A DNA stretch of 64,000 nt, taken from the NCBI GenBank assembly GCA_001464335.1, contig LNEV01000002.1, forward strand, positions 1 through 64,000. The letters run 5' to 3'. Made by a program: the position numbers and the translations under genes. This stretch comes from Rhizobiales bacterium Ga0077545. GTDB taxonomy: Bacteria > Pseudomonadota > Alphaproteobacteria > Rhizobiales > Methylopilaceae. Below the pieces are notes generated by a model. The model did not search any database. It worked only from the letters and a program-made list of their open reading frames with translations, and was not told where the DNA came from. Of this stretch, positions 25,011 to 33,227 are shown piece after piece (position 1 is the stretch's first letter; each line of letters begins with the position of its first letter).

Positions 25011-25691
25011 TCAGGCCGCGTCGGTCTTTGCGCTAAACGTGACGCCCGCCTCGTTGACGACGACGCGCCATGCGATGCCCCGGATGTGCGCCCGAACGAG
25101 ATTCTCCGCAGCAGGTGAGTCGCGCGCGTCGAGCGCTTCGATGATCGCGAGATGCTCACGGTGTATGGGGGTCAGGTCGTGGCCGCGCGAATAGCTGCGG
25201 CGAAGGCGGTTCATGTGAAGGCGCAGGTTGATCGTTTTCAGTGTGGTCTGCAGTTCCGCGCTTTCCGCAGCCGCAATGATCAGGCTGTGGAACTTATGAT
25301 CCGCGCCCGCATATGCTTGGCGATCGTCCATAAGATTGTGTTCGGTGAAGCCGGCGAAACAGCCGCGCAGCTTCGCGATGAACTTGTCGGTCGAGTGCCG
25401 CGCGGCGCGCCGTGCCGCCAAGCCTTCAAGAACTTCGCGCATTTCGACAAGTTCGGCGACTTCCTCCTCCGTGGGAGTGGCTAAAAAAATGCCGAGTCGG
25501 GCATCGATACGTACAAGCCCGCTTTCCTTCAGCTGATGCAATGCAATGCGCAAGGGTGTCTTGCTGACCGAAAGCTTGGTCGCCAGGCGGTCTTCCCGGA
25601 TGCGTTCGCCCGGTTTGAACCTTCCAGATTCGATCCCCCTCTGCAGGATTTCGTAGACCTGTTCGGTGATGCTTTTGCGCTGGATTTTCAT
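25011..25691 (-). CDS. GntR family transcriptional regulator (FadR/FCD subfamily)
   Basis: The product has 226 residues. The N-terminal winged helix is at about 8-70 (GIESGRFKPGERIREDRLAT, then SVSKTPLRIALHQLKESGL), followed by an all-helical FCD ligand domain with the metal-binding His pattern (DHKFHSLII and REHLAIIEAL). FCD regulators usually bind carboxylic acids or their metal complexes. It is the first gene of a minus-strand unit with both triple-RidA genes and the MFS gene, and is divergent from the LysR gene. A palindrome CTGAAATTTCAG lies 14 bases ahead of its start, which suggests autoregulation. Confidence 0.92.
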   Translation of the reverse strand: MKIQRKSITEQVYEILQRGIESGRFKPGERIREDRLATKLSVSKTPLRIALHQLKESGLVRIDARLGIFLATPTEEEVAELVEMREVLEGLAARRAARHSTDKFIAKLRGCFAGFTEHNLMDDRQAYAGADHKFHSLIIAAAESAELQTTLKTINLRLHMNRLRRSYSRGHDLTPIHREHLAIIEALDARDSPAAENLVRAHIRGIAWRVVVNEAGVTFSAKTDAA

Positions 25692-25697
25692 CGGTGC

Positions 25698-25717
25698 CTG
25701 AAATCTGAAATTTCAGG
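25698..25717. promoter_or_regulatory. Palindromic candidate GntR operator
   Basis: CTGAAATTTCAG at 25705-25716 is a perfect 12-base palindrome. An extra CTGAAAT arm at about 25698 adds a second possible pairing with the ATTTCAG arm. It sits in the divergent GntR-LysR control region, just ahead of the GntR start. Confidence 0.55.
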
Positions 25718-25825
25718 AAGGCTACTTTTTATGATTGTGTTGTCAAGCTTTATGCGCCTATGCTTCGATCCGAAATGAAACGGTGCCCGGCAATCGCCAG
25801 CGCCATTCTAAGGTGGAGGCTGTCC

Positions 25826-26803
25826 GTGGACCTGCGAGCCATCGAAATATTTTTGTCCGTCTGTGAAGCCGGGGGGGTCACGGCAGCGGCGGGCCGACTC
25901 GGCATTTCGCAGGCGGCCGTATCCCAGAGGATGGCACAGCTCGAGCGTGAATTCGGCGTTTCGCTGATAGACCGGCAGGCGCGTCCGCACAAATTGACCG
26001 CAGCCGGCGATTTCCTTCGCCAGAGGGCCGTCGGCATCGTGTCCGAAATCCACGACCTCGAGCATCAACTGAGGCGCTACCAGGATTTCGAGATTCCTGA
26101 ATTGCGCATCGGTATCATCGAATCCGTTGCTCCGGCGCTCGTTCCCCATCTTGTTCCTGAATTGCGCAGGTTCGTCGGCAAGCTTTCCGTGACGAGCGGC
26201 ATCGTCGGCCCGCTCGTTCCCGAAATGCAAAAGGGAAACTTCGACGTCATCGTAACGACAGAATCGCTCGACGATGTGGCCGATACCGACCGCCACACAT
26301 TGCTGCACGAACCGTTCATTCTCCTGCTGCCGCCTGGATACTCGGCGCCCGCCAGTATCGTGGATCTGGCGGATCTCGCGCGTCGGCTGCCATTCGTCGG
26401 CTATGGAAGCGGCCACCGCATGTCGGTTGCCATCGATCGTCAGTTCGAGCGCTACGGTCTGGAACTGCCGCGCACACTTAATTTCGTGTCTTCGGCTCCG
26501 ATCATCGATTTTGTCCGGCAAGGCGCGGCCTGGAGCATCATGACGCCGCTGTGCCTCTACTCGGCGGGTGTGCGCGCCGGAGAGCTGGTCGTTGCGCCGC
26601 TACCGGAAGCGCGTCTTTTCCGGTTCGTCGATCTCGCCGCCCCGAAGCATCACATGGGCTCGATCGCGGGACGGGTTTCGATGCTGTGCAAGAACATACT
26701 GACCGACCGGATCATTCCATCGGTCCGCCAGTATGGTGCGTTCGCGGACAGCGACATATCCTGCGGGGGAGCGCCCTCCGCCTGGATGACGAGCGCCGCC
26801 TGA
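25826..26803 (+). CDS. LysR family transcriptional regulator
   Basis: This is a 325-residue LysR-type regulator. The winged helix is at 1-60 (VDLRAIEIFLSVCEAGGVTA, then GISQAAVSQRMAQLEREFGV), followed by a two-lobed effector domain with the strands LRIGIIESVAPALVP and FDVIVTTESL. GTG 25826 is chosen because AAGGTGGAGG lies at correct spacing and the family starts within a few residues of the helix; ATG 25760 or 25778 would add a non-conserved leader. It is divergent from the GntR unit and upstream of the flavin reductase gene. It probably controls the monooxygenase genes; candidate sites are described at 27456 and 27648. Confidence 0.88.
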   Translation: MDLRAIEIFLSVCEAGGVTAAAGRLGISQAAVSQRMAQLEREFGVSLIDRQARPHKLTAAGDFLRQRAVGIVSEIHDLEHQLRRYQDFEIPELRIGIIESVAPALVPHLVPELRRFVGKLSVTSGIVGPLVPEMQKGNFDVIVTTESLDDVADTDRHTLLHEPFILLLPPGYSAPASIVDLADLARRLPFVGYGSGHRMSVAIDRQFERYGLELPRTLNFVSSAPIIDFVRQGAAWSIMTPLCLYSAGVRAGELVVAPLPEARLFRFVDLAAPKHHMGSIAGRVSMLCKNILTDRIIPSVRQYGAFADSDISCGGAPSAWMTSAA

Positions 26804-26873
26804 TTTGTTTCGGCCGATGTCCGTAACGCACGGGTGCGTGTGAGTCAGGCCGCCAAGCGCATAGCCTGACATT

Positions 26874-27443
26874 ATGGCACGTGGATTGCCCTTTGAAGAA
26901 AGACCATCGCGGTCGTTTCTGTCGGAGGAGCAGGTCTTGATCGAGCCAGATGTCTTCAAGCGGGGAATGCGCCGCCTTGCGGCGGGTGTGTCCCTTGTAA
27001 CAACCGTTCATGATAGCGTGTTCCACGGCCTGCTCGCGACCGCGGTCAATTCGGTTTCCGCGGACCCGCCGACCGTTCTCGTGTGCGTCAACCGCGCCTC
27101 TTCAGCTCATGCGCCGATTGCCGGTTCAGGCATCTTCTGCGTCAATTTTCTCGGCCTGGACAATGACGAGGTGGCACAACGCTTTTCGTCGCCGATCGAG
27201 CGGGAAAAGCGGTTCCAAGCGGGCGACTGGCGTGATCTCGGAACGGGATCGCCGGCGCTCTTTGGTGCTCTGGCAAGCCTCGATTGCCGCGTCACGCAGA
27301 TGGTTGAAGTGTCATCCCACACTGTTTTCTTCGGCGAAGTTCTATCGCTTGAGTTGTGGACCGAGAGGTCGTCTCCTCTTGTCTATGTCGATGGCTCGTA
27401 CCTACCGAAATCGACATTCGCAGCATCTGGAAATGTGGTGTGA
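26874..27443 (+). CDS. Flavin reductase (RutF/HpaC-like) domain protein
   Basis: The 189-residue product belongs to the flavin reductase-like FMN-binding split-barrel family. Family landmarks: FKRGMRRLAAGVSLVTTVHD (the 'GV.VVT' strand), TAVNSVSADPPTVLVCVNRA (the 'NS..S.SL.PPLVLV' region), FCVNFL, and the C-terminal FFGEVLSLEL and PLVYVDGSYL. Such enzymes use NAD(P)H to supply reduced FMN/FAD to a separate monooxygenase. The matching monooxygenase is encoded at 31892-33217. A start at 26874 gives a 23-residue leader before the conserved fold; no better start is seen. Confidence 0.9.
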   Translation: MARGLPFEERPSRSFLSEEQVLIEPDVFKRGMRRLAAGVSLVTTVHDSVFHGLLATAVNSVSADPPTVLVCVNRASSAHAPIAGSGIFCVNFLGLDNDEVAQRFSSPIEREKRFQAGDWRDLGTGSPALFGALASLDCRVTQMVEVSSHTVFFGEVLSLELWTERSSPLVYVDGSYLPKSTFAASGNVV

Positions 27444-27455
27444 GTCGGCCGGAGT

Positions 27456-27474
27456 GCATGAAAATGCTTCATGC
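27456..27474. promoter_or_regulatory. Inverted repeat with T-N11-A core, candidate LysR-type site
   Basis: GCATGAA (27456-27462) and TTCATGC (27468-27474) are perfect arms around AATGC. T27459 to A27471 gives the T-N11-A spacing of LysR-type boxes. It lies 13 bases after the flavin reductase stop; it could also act as a weak terminator hairpin. Confidence 0.4.
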
Positions 27475-27647
27475 CGTGTCGAGACAATGTGCAGCCTCTC
27501 GGGAGACAGTATAAGCCGCCCTTATTGGATCGTTGGCAGATCGATGGTCAGCCGGCCATCCGACGCGGAATCCGGGCAAGACGATCGTAAATACGACGAA
27601 AGTCGCCCGGATCTTCGAAACGCCAGCGCGCTCACGGCATTGATGCT

Positions 27648-27666
27648 GAAATTCCTGCAGAATTTC
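27648..27666. promoter_or_regulatory. Inverted repeat, candidate operator upstream of the ABC/monooxygenase operon
   Basis: GAAATTC (27648-27654) and GAATTTC (27660-27666) are perfect arms around CTGCA. The GAAATT element resembles the palindrome ahead of the GntR gene (CTGAAATTTCAG), so the GntR protein may act here as well. Confidence 0.4.
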
Positions 27667-27844
27667 TGCTGCGACTGTGCAGTTTTGACCATTCAAGCCG
27701 ACGGCAAGCCACGTCGTGTTCGCTCCAATCGGACGCAAACCCATCACTCTATGTTGTGGCATGCGGGTTGCAATCTTGGAGACGAGGCCGCGCCGGTCCA
27801 TTCGCGGCGGGCACTGGCAAGAGCGGGTTTTGAAGGGGTAATCG

Positions 27845-28849
27845 ATGTTCAAGTCACGAATGAGTGTAAGGCGACTCTTCTCGGCGGTTGCGTGTGCAGT
27901 TGCCCTGCAGATCATGGCAAACGCTCCGGCGTCCGCAGCCGACAAGCTGGTTGTGCTGTCGACGCCGAGCGTCGGGCTCGATGCGATGTGGATGGCCGAG
28001 GCACGGGGGTTCTTCAAGGAAGCGGACCTCGACGTTGACATCAAGCTCTTCCCGTCGGGCACCACAGCGTTTCAGACTTTCAATGCAGGCGCGGGCGACA
28101 TCATCTTCTCGGGTGATCTTCCGGCGTTGCAGTACTGGCAGAAGGGCGGTCCCTATCGCGTGATTGCTCCGGCGCAGCGCGATTACGGCAGCTACATCGC
28201 TGTCGTGAAGAAGGAGATCAAAACAGCGCAGGACCTGGCTGGGAAGACGATCGCCACGCGCGTCGGTTCGACAGGGTCGTGGTTCGTCTCCGAGTATCTG
28301 ACGAAAAACAACATCGACGAGAAGTTGGTGACTATCCGCAATCTCGATCCGCCGCAGATGCCGGTTGCGCTCTGTCAGGGAGATATCGACGGATTCTTCA
28401 TCTGGCTTCCGGCGCCCACCAAGGCATTGGAGATCTGCGGCGACAAGGTTCACATCCTGACCAACGCGGAAGGCTATGTACGCGGTTACAATGTTGCCGG
28501 AGCTCGTAAGGACGTTCTCGACGATCCGCAGGGCGCCGACAAGGTGACGCGCTTCCTCAGGGCGATTCGCAAGGGCATGGACGTCGCCGCGAGCGAAGAA
28601 GCCGAGACGACGGCCTATCTCGTCAAGAAGTTCGGCTATACCGAAAGCGAAGTGAAGACGTTCCGCGATGTCATGGAACGCGTCTTCAAGATCGACCAGA
28701 CGTTCTTCGATGACTTCTGCAGCGAGAACAAGTGGCAGCAGCGTGCCGGTCTGTGGAAGGAGCCATCCGATCTCGGACAATGGGTGTGGACCGATGGGTT
28801 GAAGGCAATCGATCCGACGCTTGTCGTCGCGGCGCCGCCGCCCTGCTGA
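27845..28849 (+). CDS. NitT/TauT-type ABC transporter substrate-binding protein
   Basis: The product has 334 residues, with a signal peptide MFKSRMSVRRLFSAVACAVA and probable cleavage after APASAA. The mature part is of the NMT1/SsuA/TauA kind: LSTPSVGLDAMWMAEARGFF, then AGAGDIIFSGDLPALQYWQ, and AQDLAGKTIATRVGSTGSWF. These proteins bind small compounds such as nitrate, taurine, sulfonates or pyrimidine precursors. GAAGGGGTAATCG precedes the ATG. It begins the operon that continues through ATPase, permease, triple-RidA protein 3, monooxygenase and nitroreductase, so it probably binds the monooxygenase substrate. Confidence 0.9.
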   Translation: MFKSRMSVRRLFSAVACAVALQIMANAPASAADKLVVLSTPSVGLDAMWMAEARGFFKEADLDVDIKLFPSGTTAFQTFNAGAGDIIFSGDLPALQYWQKGGPYRVIAPAQRDYGSYIAVVKKEIKTAQDLAGKTIATRVGSTGSWFVSEYLTKNNIDEKLVTIRNLDPPQMPVALCQGDIDGFFIWLPAPTKALEICGDKVHILTNAEGYVRGYNVAGARKDVLDDPQGADKVTRFLRAIRKGMDVAASEEAETTAYLVKKFGYTESEVKTFRDVMERVFKIDQTFFDDFCSENKWQQRAGLWKEPSDLGQWVWTDGLKAIDPTLVVAAPPPC

Positions 28850-28881
28850 TCGAGCGCAATCGGAACATCGGAGAGCATCAT

Positions 28882-29715
28882 ATGGACATGCGTGCGGAAG
28901 CACCCTCACCGAGAACGGAGCGGGCGCGGCGTCGGGGAGGACCTGTCTTTTCAATCAAGGGTCTTCTCAAGGTGTTCGGCGACGACAAGCCCTATGTCGC
29001 ATTGAAGGACGTCGAACTGACCGTCGAAAACGGAGAATTCCTCTGCCTTCTCGGAGCATCCGGTTGCGGGAAGAGCACGTTGCTCAACCTTCTGGCGGGC
29101 TTCGAAAAGCCAAGCGGTGGCGAGCTGCTTTACAACAGCAAGCCCATCGCAGGTCCCGGGCGCGAGCGTGTGATGTTTTTCCAGGACGCCAATGCTGCAC
29201 TGCTGCCCTGGCAGACCGTGCAACAGAACGTCGAGTTCGGACTGAAACTGCAGGGCCTCCTTCACAATCAGGGCTGGCGCGAGCGGATTGAAGAATGCCT
29301 GGAACTCGTCGGTCTCGCCGAGCACCGTCACAAGGTGCCGAGCGAGATTTCCGGCGGCATGCGCCAGCGTCTTCAGATCGCGCGGGCGCTTGCCGTCGAG
29401 CCGGACGTTCTTCTGATGGACGAGCCGTTTGCGGCACTTGACGCGATCACACGCCGGCGCATGCACGAAGCGCTGCTGGATGTCTGGCAGCGGGAAAAGC
29501 GAACGGTCGTCTTCGTCACGCACGACATCATGGAGGCGCTGACACTTGCCGACCGCATCGCCGTCATGAGCGTCGGCCCAGGCTCACGCATCGCCCATAT
29601 TATCGAGATCAAGCAACCGCGCCCGCGCAATCCCGCGGACCCGGAACTTGGACATCTCTTCGCCCATCTCGAACATCTTCTTCATGGCGTATCGCCCGAG
29701 GAGTCCATGCAATGA
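28882..29715 (+). CDS. NitT/TauT-type ABC transporter ATP-binding protein
   Basis: This 277-residue ATPase shows Walker A GASGCGKSTLLNLLAG, Q-loop MFFQDANAALLPWQTV, signature ISGGMRQRLQIARAL, Walker B VLLMDEPFAALDAITRR and the switch in FVTHDIMEAL. The wording is typical of SsuB/TauB-like ATPases. ATG 28882 gives a 20-residue variable leader; GGAGAGCATCAT precedes it. Its stop overlaps the permease ATG (ATGA). It energises the importer made with the preceding binding protein and the following permease. Confidence 0.92.
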   Translation: MDMRAEAPSPRTERARRRGGPVFSIKGLLKVFGDDKPYVALKDVELTVENGEFLCLLGASGCGKSTLLNLLAGFEKPSGGELLYNSKPIAGPGRERVMFFQDANAALLPWQTVQQNVEFGLKLQGLLHNQGWRERIEECLELVGLAEHRHKVPSEISGGMRQRLQIARALAVEPDVLLMDEPFAALDAITRRRMHEALLDVWQREKRTVVFVTHDIMEALTLADRIAVMSVGPGSRIAHIIEIKQPRPRNPADPELGHLFAHLEHLLHGVSPEESMQ

Positions 29716-30554
29716 GCGCCGTCGTTTCCTCCGATACGCTACAGCACGAGAAGACACAAAAAATGCGGCGACCACGGCTTCTCTCTGCAAAGCAGCGCGA
29801 AATTATCCGGCGTCTTGGCTTTATCGCGACATCCTTCCTGATGGCCTTCGTCGTCTGGTACGTGGTCTCCTATTACGTCACCGGCCCGTTCCTCATTCCG
29901 CCGCCGAGCAAGGTCATTGCCGCGTTCTTCCCGATGGCGGAGAGCGGCCAATTGCTGAACGATATCGGCATGAGCCTGTCGCGCGTCGCCGTCGGCTACT
30001 CCTTCGGCTCTGTCATCGGCCTGACGCTCGGTCTGTTCATGGGCCGGGTGCGCGTCCTGCACGATCTTCTCGATCCCATCGTTCAGACGGCACGATTTCT
30101 CTCGCCGACGGCGATGATACCGATCGTCATCATCTGGTTCGGAATTGGCGAGCTGGCGAAGTATGCACTTGTGTTCTGGGGAACGGTATCGCTCGTGCTT
30201 ATCAACACGATCGCGGGAGTTCTGCGAACGCCGAAAATCCGCCAGAACGCCGCGCTCTGCCTTGGTGCTTCAGAAGCCCAGATCTTCAGGCTTATCGTGC
30301 TGCCCTCGGCCGTGCCCTTCATCGTGATCGGCATGCGCCTTGCGCTTGCATCAGCCTTTGTCAGCATCATTCCGGCGGAGCTGCTGGCCGCGGATTCGGG
30401 TCTCGGCTACCTGCTGCAGCAATCCTCCCTGCTGTTGCAGACCGATCGCATCTTCGTTGCGCTCGTCGTCATCTGCGTCGTCGGCTTCCTGACGGACCAG
30501 CTTTTCTACTGGTCCACCACGCTGTTTCTGCGCCGCTACCTCGCGGTCGTCTGA
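29712..30554 (+). CDS. NitT/TauT-type ABC transporter permease
   Basis: The 280-residue permease of the SsuC/TauC class has about six helices (LGFIATSFLMAFVVWYVVSY first). The family N-terminal segment GPFLIPPPSKVIAAF is present, and the ATPase-contact loop reads ALCLGASEAQIFRLIVLPSA. The start overlaps the ATPase stop. The triple-RidA gene follows after 24 bases with a good ribosome site (CCAGGAGATACAA). Confidence 0.92.
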   Translation: MSAVVSSDTLQHEKTQKMRRPRLLSAKQREIIRRLGFIATSFLMAFVVWYVVSYYVTGPFLIPPPSKVIAAFFPMAESGQLLNDIGMSLSRVAVGYSFGSVIGLTLGLFMGRVRVLHDLLDPIVQTARFLSPTAMIPIVIIWFGIGELAKYALVFWGTVSLVLINTIAGVLRTPKIRQNAALCLGASEAQIFRLIVLPSAVPFIVIGMRLALASAFVSIIPAELLAADSGLGYLLQQSSLLLQTDRIFVALVVICVVGFLTDQLFYWSTTLFLRRYLAVV

Positions 30555-30578
30555 GAACGATCTCTCCAGGAGATACAA

Positions 30579-31847
30579 ATGTCGTCCATTGAAGTGAAGG
30601 CTGTCGAGAAACTCGCCGGCAGCAGCGTTGTGTATGCACAAGCAGTCAAGGCCGGTCCGTTCATCTTCCTCACCGGCCACGAAGCGCATGATTTTGAAAC
30701 AGGAAGCCGTGAGGCGGTCGACGGCGCACCCGGTTTTCCACTCTACGGCATGCCGCCTCTGCGGCGGGAAGGGGACTTCATCCTCGACCGCATGCAGGGC
30801 CTTCTGAAAGAGTTCGGTTCCGATCTCGGCCACGGTGTACGGCTCGACCAATATTACCCGACCACGGACCCGGTCGAGCCCTATCACCAGTCGCGCCGCG
30901 CCAAATTCGGCAGCTATATTCCGCCCAGCACCTCCGTCATCATGGAGCGCTGCCTTGGGTCCGCCTCGGAAATATGTACGTCGCTGATCGCAGTCGTGCC
31001 AAGCGAAGACTACAAGATCGAGCGGGTCTATCCGAAGGATGTTGCCGCACCGAGCTGGTCGGGCTTCGTTCCAGCGATCACATGCAATGATTTCATTTTC
31101 GTCGCAGGCCAGATGCCGACCGATGATGACGATTCCCTGCATCCGAGCGTGCGAATTCCCGATCATGCGCGCTGGGGCGGCTCGGACATTCGCCGGCAGA
31201 CCGAATTCCTGATCCTTCACAAGCTGAAGCCTGCCATGGAAGCGGCCGGCTCCAGCCTGTCGAACATCTTCAAGGTGCAGGTGTACCTGCAGACCGCAGA
31301 CATGTTCCCCGATTTTGTCGAGGTCTGGAACCGGCATTTCGCGGAGATCCCGTGCGCCGTGACGGTCGTTCCAACCAAATCCTATGGCACGGTCGGCGGG
31401 GTGATCGAGATAAACGCGATCGGGCTCAAGGCGGATGCGACGCGCACGTGCACCGTGGTCGACGTGGATCTGCCCGAGATGGCGAGCTATGGCCCGTGCG
31501 TGAGGGTGGGCGAGTTCGTTCTTCCCTCCGGCCTGATGGCGGTCGAAGACGGCGTGTTTGCCGGCAGCGCGGCCGCGCCGCAGTTCGATGCGCTTGCACT
31601 CGCCGGCTATGCGCAGGCGAAGGCGGTTTACGGCTATCTCGACGCCATCCGCGCAGCGGTCGGCGCGGGACCGGAGAGTGTCGTTCGCGCACAATATTTC
31701 ACGGGCGACATCAAGCAATTCGCAGGCATAGCGGCGGCCTGGAAGGACAGTTACGGCCAGCAGCCCCATCCCTTCGTGTGCGTGCAGACGCCGCCGCTTC
31801 CGGCAGCGTCCGCCGCATTCATCTCGGACTTCTGGCTCTACGTCTGA
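30579..31847 (+). CDS. Triple RidA/YjgF-like domain protein 3
   Basis: This 422-residue paralogue of the product at 23643-24968 has three RidA-like domains: FIFLTGHEAHD (about 28), FIFVAGQMPTD (about 171) and FVLPSGLMAVED (about 313). Each is followed by the partner strand (GVRLDQYYPT, FKVQVYLQTA, VVRAQYFTGD) and a closing strand (TSLIAVVP, IEINAIGL, FISDFWLYV). Where RidA has PAR, these read PPST, PCAVT (shifted) and PHPF, so the imine-hydrolase Arg is missing. It is cotranscribed with an importer, an LLM monooxygenase and a nitroreductase, taking the place that RutC has in the Rut cluster. Confidence 0.82.
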   Translation: MSSIEVKAVEKLAGSSVVYAQAVKAGPFIFLTGHEAHDFETGSREAVDGAPGFPLYGMPPLRREGDFILDRMQGLLKEFGSDLGHGVRLDQYYPTTDPVEPYHQSRRAKFGSYIPPSTSVIMERCLGSASEICTSLIAVVPSEDYKIERVYPKDVAAPSWSGFVPAITCNDFIFVAGQMPTDDDDSLHPSVRIPDHARWGGSDIRRQTEFLILHKLKPAMEAAGSSLSNIFKVQVYLQTADMFPDFVEVWNRHFAEIPCAVTVVPTKSYGTVGGVIEINAIGLKADATRTCTVVDVDLPEMASYGPCVRVGEFVLPSGLMAVEDGVFAGSAAAPQFDALALAGYAQAKAVYGYLDAIRAAVGAGPESVVRAQYFTGDIKQFAGIAAAWKDSYGQQPHPFVCVQTPPLPAASAAFISDFWLYV

Positions 31848-31891
31848 GCCCCAGATCCGCGAGCCCCATATTTCCAAGGAGAATAACCGTC

Positions 31892-33217
31892 ATGGCCGAA
31901 TCCGAAATCATGCATCTTGCGGCGGATCTGTCCCACATCCACACCGATTATCTGTGGCGCGCGAAGGGAAGCTGGCTCGGCTATCCCTATTATGCCGCGC
32001 CGGAAATGTATGAGGATTGTGCGCGTATCGCCGAACGCGGCGTCATGGACATGCTCTTTTTCGGCGACAGCGCCAATACATCCGAAAATCATGGCGGAAA
32101 TCACCATGCCGCAGTGCGCTACGGCATGCGCTGGCCGAAGCAGGACATGATGCCGCTGGTGCCGCTGATGGCGCGCGCGGCGAAAGGCGTCGGCTTCGGG
32201 CTGACCATGTCGACCACCTACCAGCATCCGTTTCATGTCGCGCGCCTGTTCAATTCGCTCGATCACATCACCGGCGGCCGCATCGCGTGGAACGCCGTGA
32301 CCTCAGCCTACAAGAACGAGGCGGCGAACTGGGGCTTTGAGGAGATGATCGAGCACGACGAGCGCTATGTGAAGGCGCGCGAGCACATGGAAGTGACGCG
32401 TGCGCTGTGGGACAGCGTGGAAAAGGACGCGATCGTTTTCGACCGGGAAAGCGGCATCTTCGCGGATCCCGAAAAGGTTCATCTGATCGAACACAAGGGC
32501 AAGTATTTCAACGTGCGGGGGCCGCTGCCGGTCCTGCCGTCTCCGCAGGGCAGGCCGGTGATGATCCAGGCGGGTCAGTCTCCGGCCGGGATGGACCTTG
32601 CCGCGACATTTGCCGAATACCAGTTCGTCGGCCGCTCGTCGGCGGAGAGCATGAAGAAACATCGGCAAACCCTCGACACTCTGTTGCGCGAGCACAATCG
32701 CGGGCCACGCGAGCTCGGTGTGTTCTGGTCGATCCGCATTCAGGTCGCGGACAGCGAAGAGCACGCCATCGAAATGGAAAACCGCTACATCGAGAACATT
32801 CCACCGGAAGCCGGTCTCATCGAGATGTCCCATATGTATGGACTGGACTTCTCGACCTTTTCCAAGGACATGCCGCTCTCGGAACTGGCCGATGCGGTCA
32901 AGGCGCAGAATGTGCACTGGGGCAGCTTCGCGGAAGCCATCGACACGTCCGATCCCAAGATGACGATCGGCGAGTTCGGCCGCAAGAATGCCATCGGCAA
33001 AACGCTTGCGCTGCGGGGCACGCCGAAGCAGATCGCCGACAAGATGGAAGAGCTGCACGACATAACGGGCCGCAATGGCGGCTTCATCCTCGGCAAAGGT
33101 CTCGAAATCCCCGGCTATCTGCGCGATTTCGTGGACCATGTGGTGCCGGAACTTCAGCGTCGCGGCCTGACCAAGACGAAGTACACCGGAGCGACATTGC
33201 GTGAAAATCTCAACTGA
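31892..33217 (+). CDS. LLM-class FMN-dependent monooxygenase (NtaA/SnaA/DszA family)
   Basis: The product is a 441-residue bacterial-luciferase-like TIM barrel. Family landmarks are WRAKGSWLGYPYYAAPEMYE, RGVMDMLFFGDS, LVPLMARAAKGVGFGLTMST, SLDHITGGRIAWNAVTSAYK, VMIQAGQSPAGMDLAATFAE, and GTPKQIADKMEELHD. The SLDHITGGRIAWN block and the length place it with the nitrilotriacetate/alkanesulfonate/DszA-type monooxygenases that use FMNH2 from a partner reductase, here probably the product of 26874-27443. ATG 31892 follows AAGGAG. The likely reaction is oxidative C-N cleavage or ring opening; the substrate is not evident. Confidence 0.92.
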   Translation: MAESEIMHLAADLSHIHTDYLWRAKGSWLGYPYYAAPEMYEDCARIAERGVMDMLFFGDSANTSENHGGNHHAAVRYGMRWPKQDMMPLVPLMARAAKGVGFGLTMSTTYQHPFHVARLFNSLDHITGGRIAWNAVTSAYKNEAANWGFEEMIEHDERYVKAREHMEVTRALWDSVEKDAIVFDRESGIFADPEKVHLIEHKGKYFNVRGPLPVLPSPQGRPVMIQAGQSPAGMDLAATFAEYQFVGRSSAESMKKHRQTLDTLLREHNRGPRELGVFWSIRIQVADSEEHAIEMENRYIENIPPEAGLIEMSHMYGLDFSTFSKDMPLSELADAVKAQNVHWGSFAEAIDTSDPKMTIGEFGRKNAIGKTLALRGTPKQIADKMEELHDITGRNGGFILGKGLEIPGYLRDFVDHVVPELQRRGLTKTKYTGATLRENLN

Positions 33218-33227
33218 GCGGGCACCG

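Larger units (their letters stand above)
27444..27844. other. 401-base gene-free region with two 7-5-7 inverted repeats
   Basis: I see no supported gene on either strand. Two inverted repeats of the same geometry occur: GCATGAA-5-TTCATGC at 27456-27474 and GAAATTC-5-GAATTTC at 27648-27666. The region separates the flavin reductase gene from the ABC transporter and monooxygenase operon and so must carry that operon's promoter. Confidence 0.6.
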
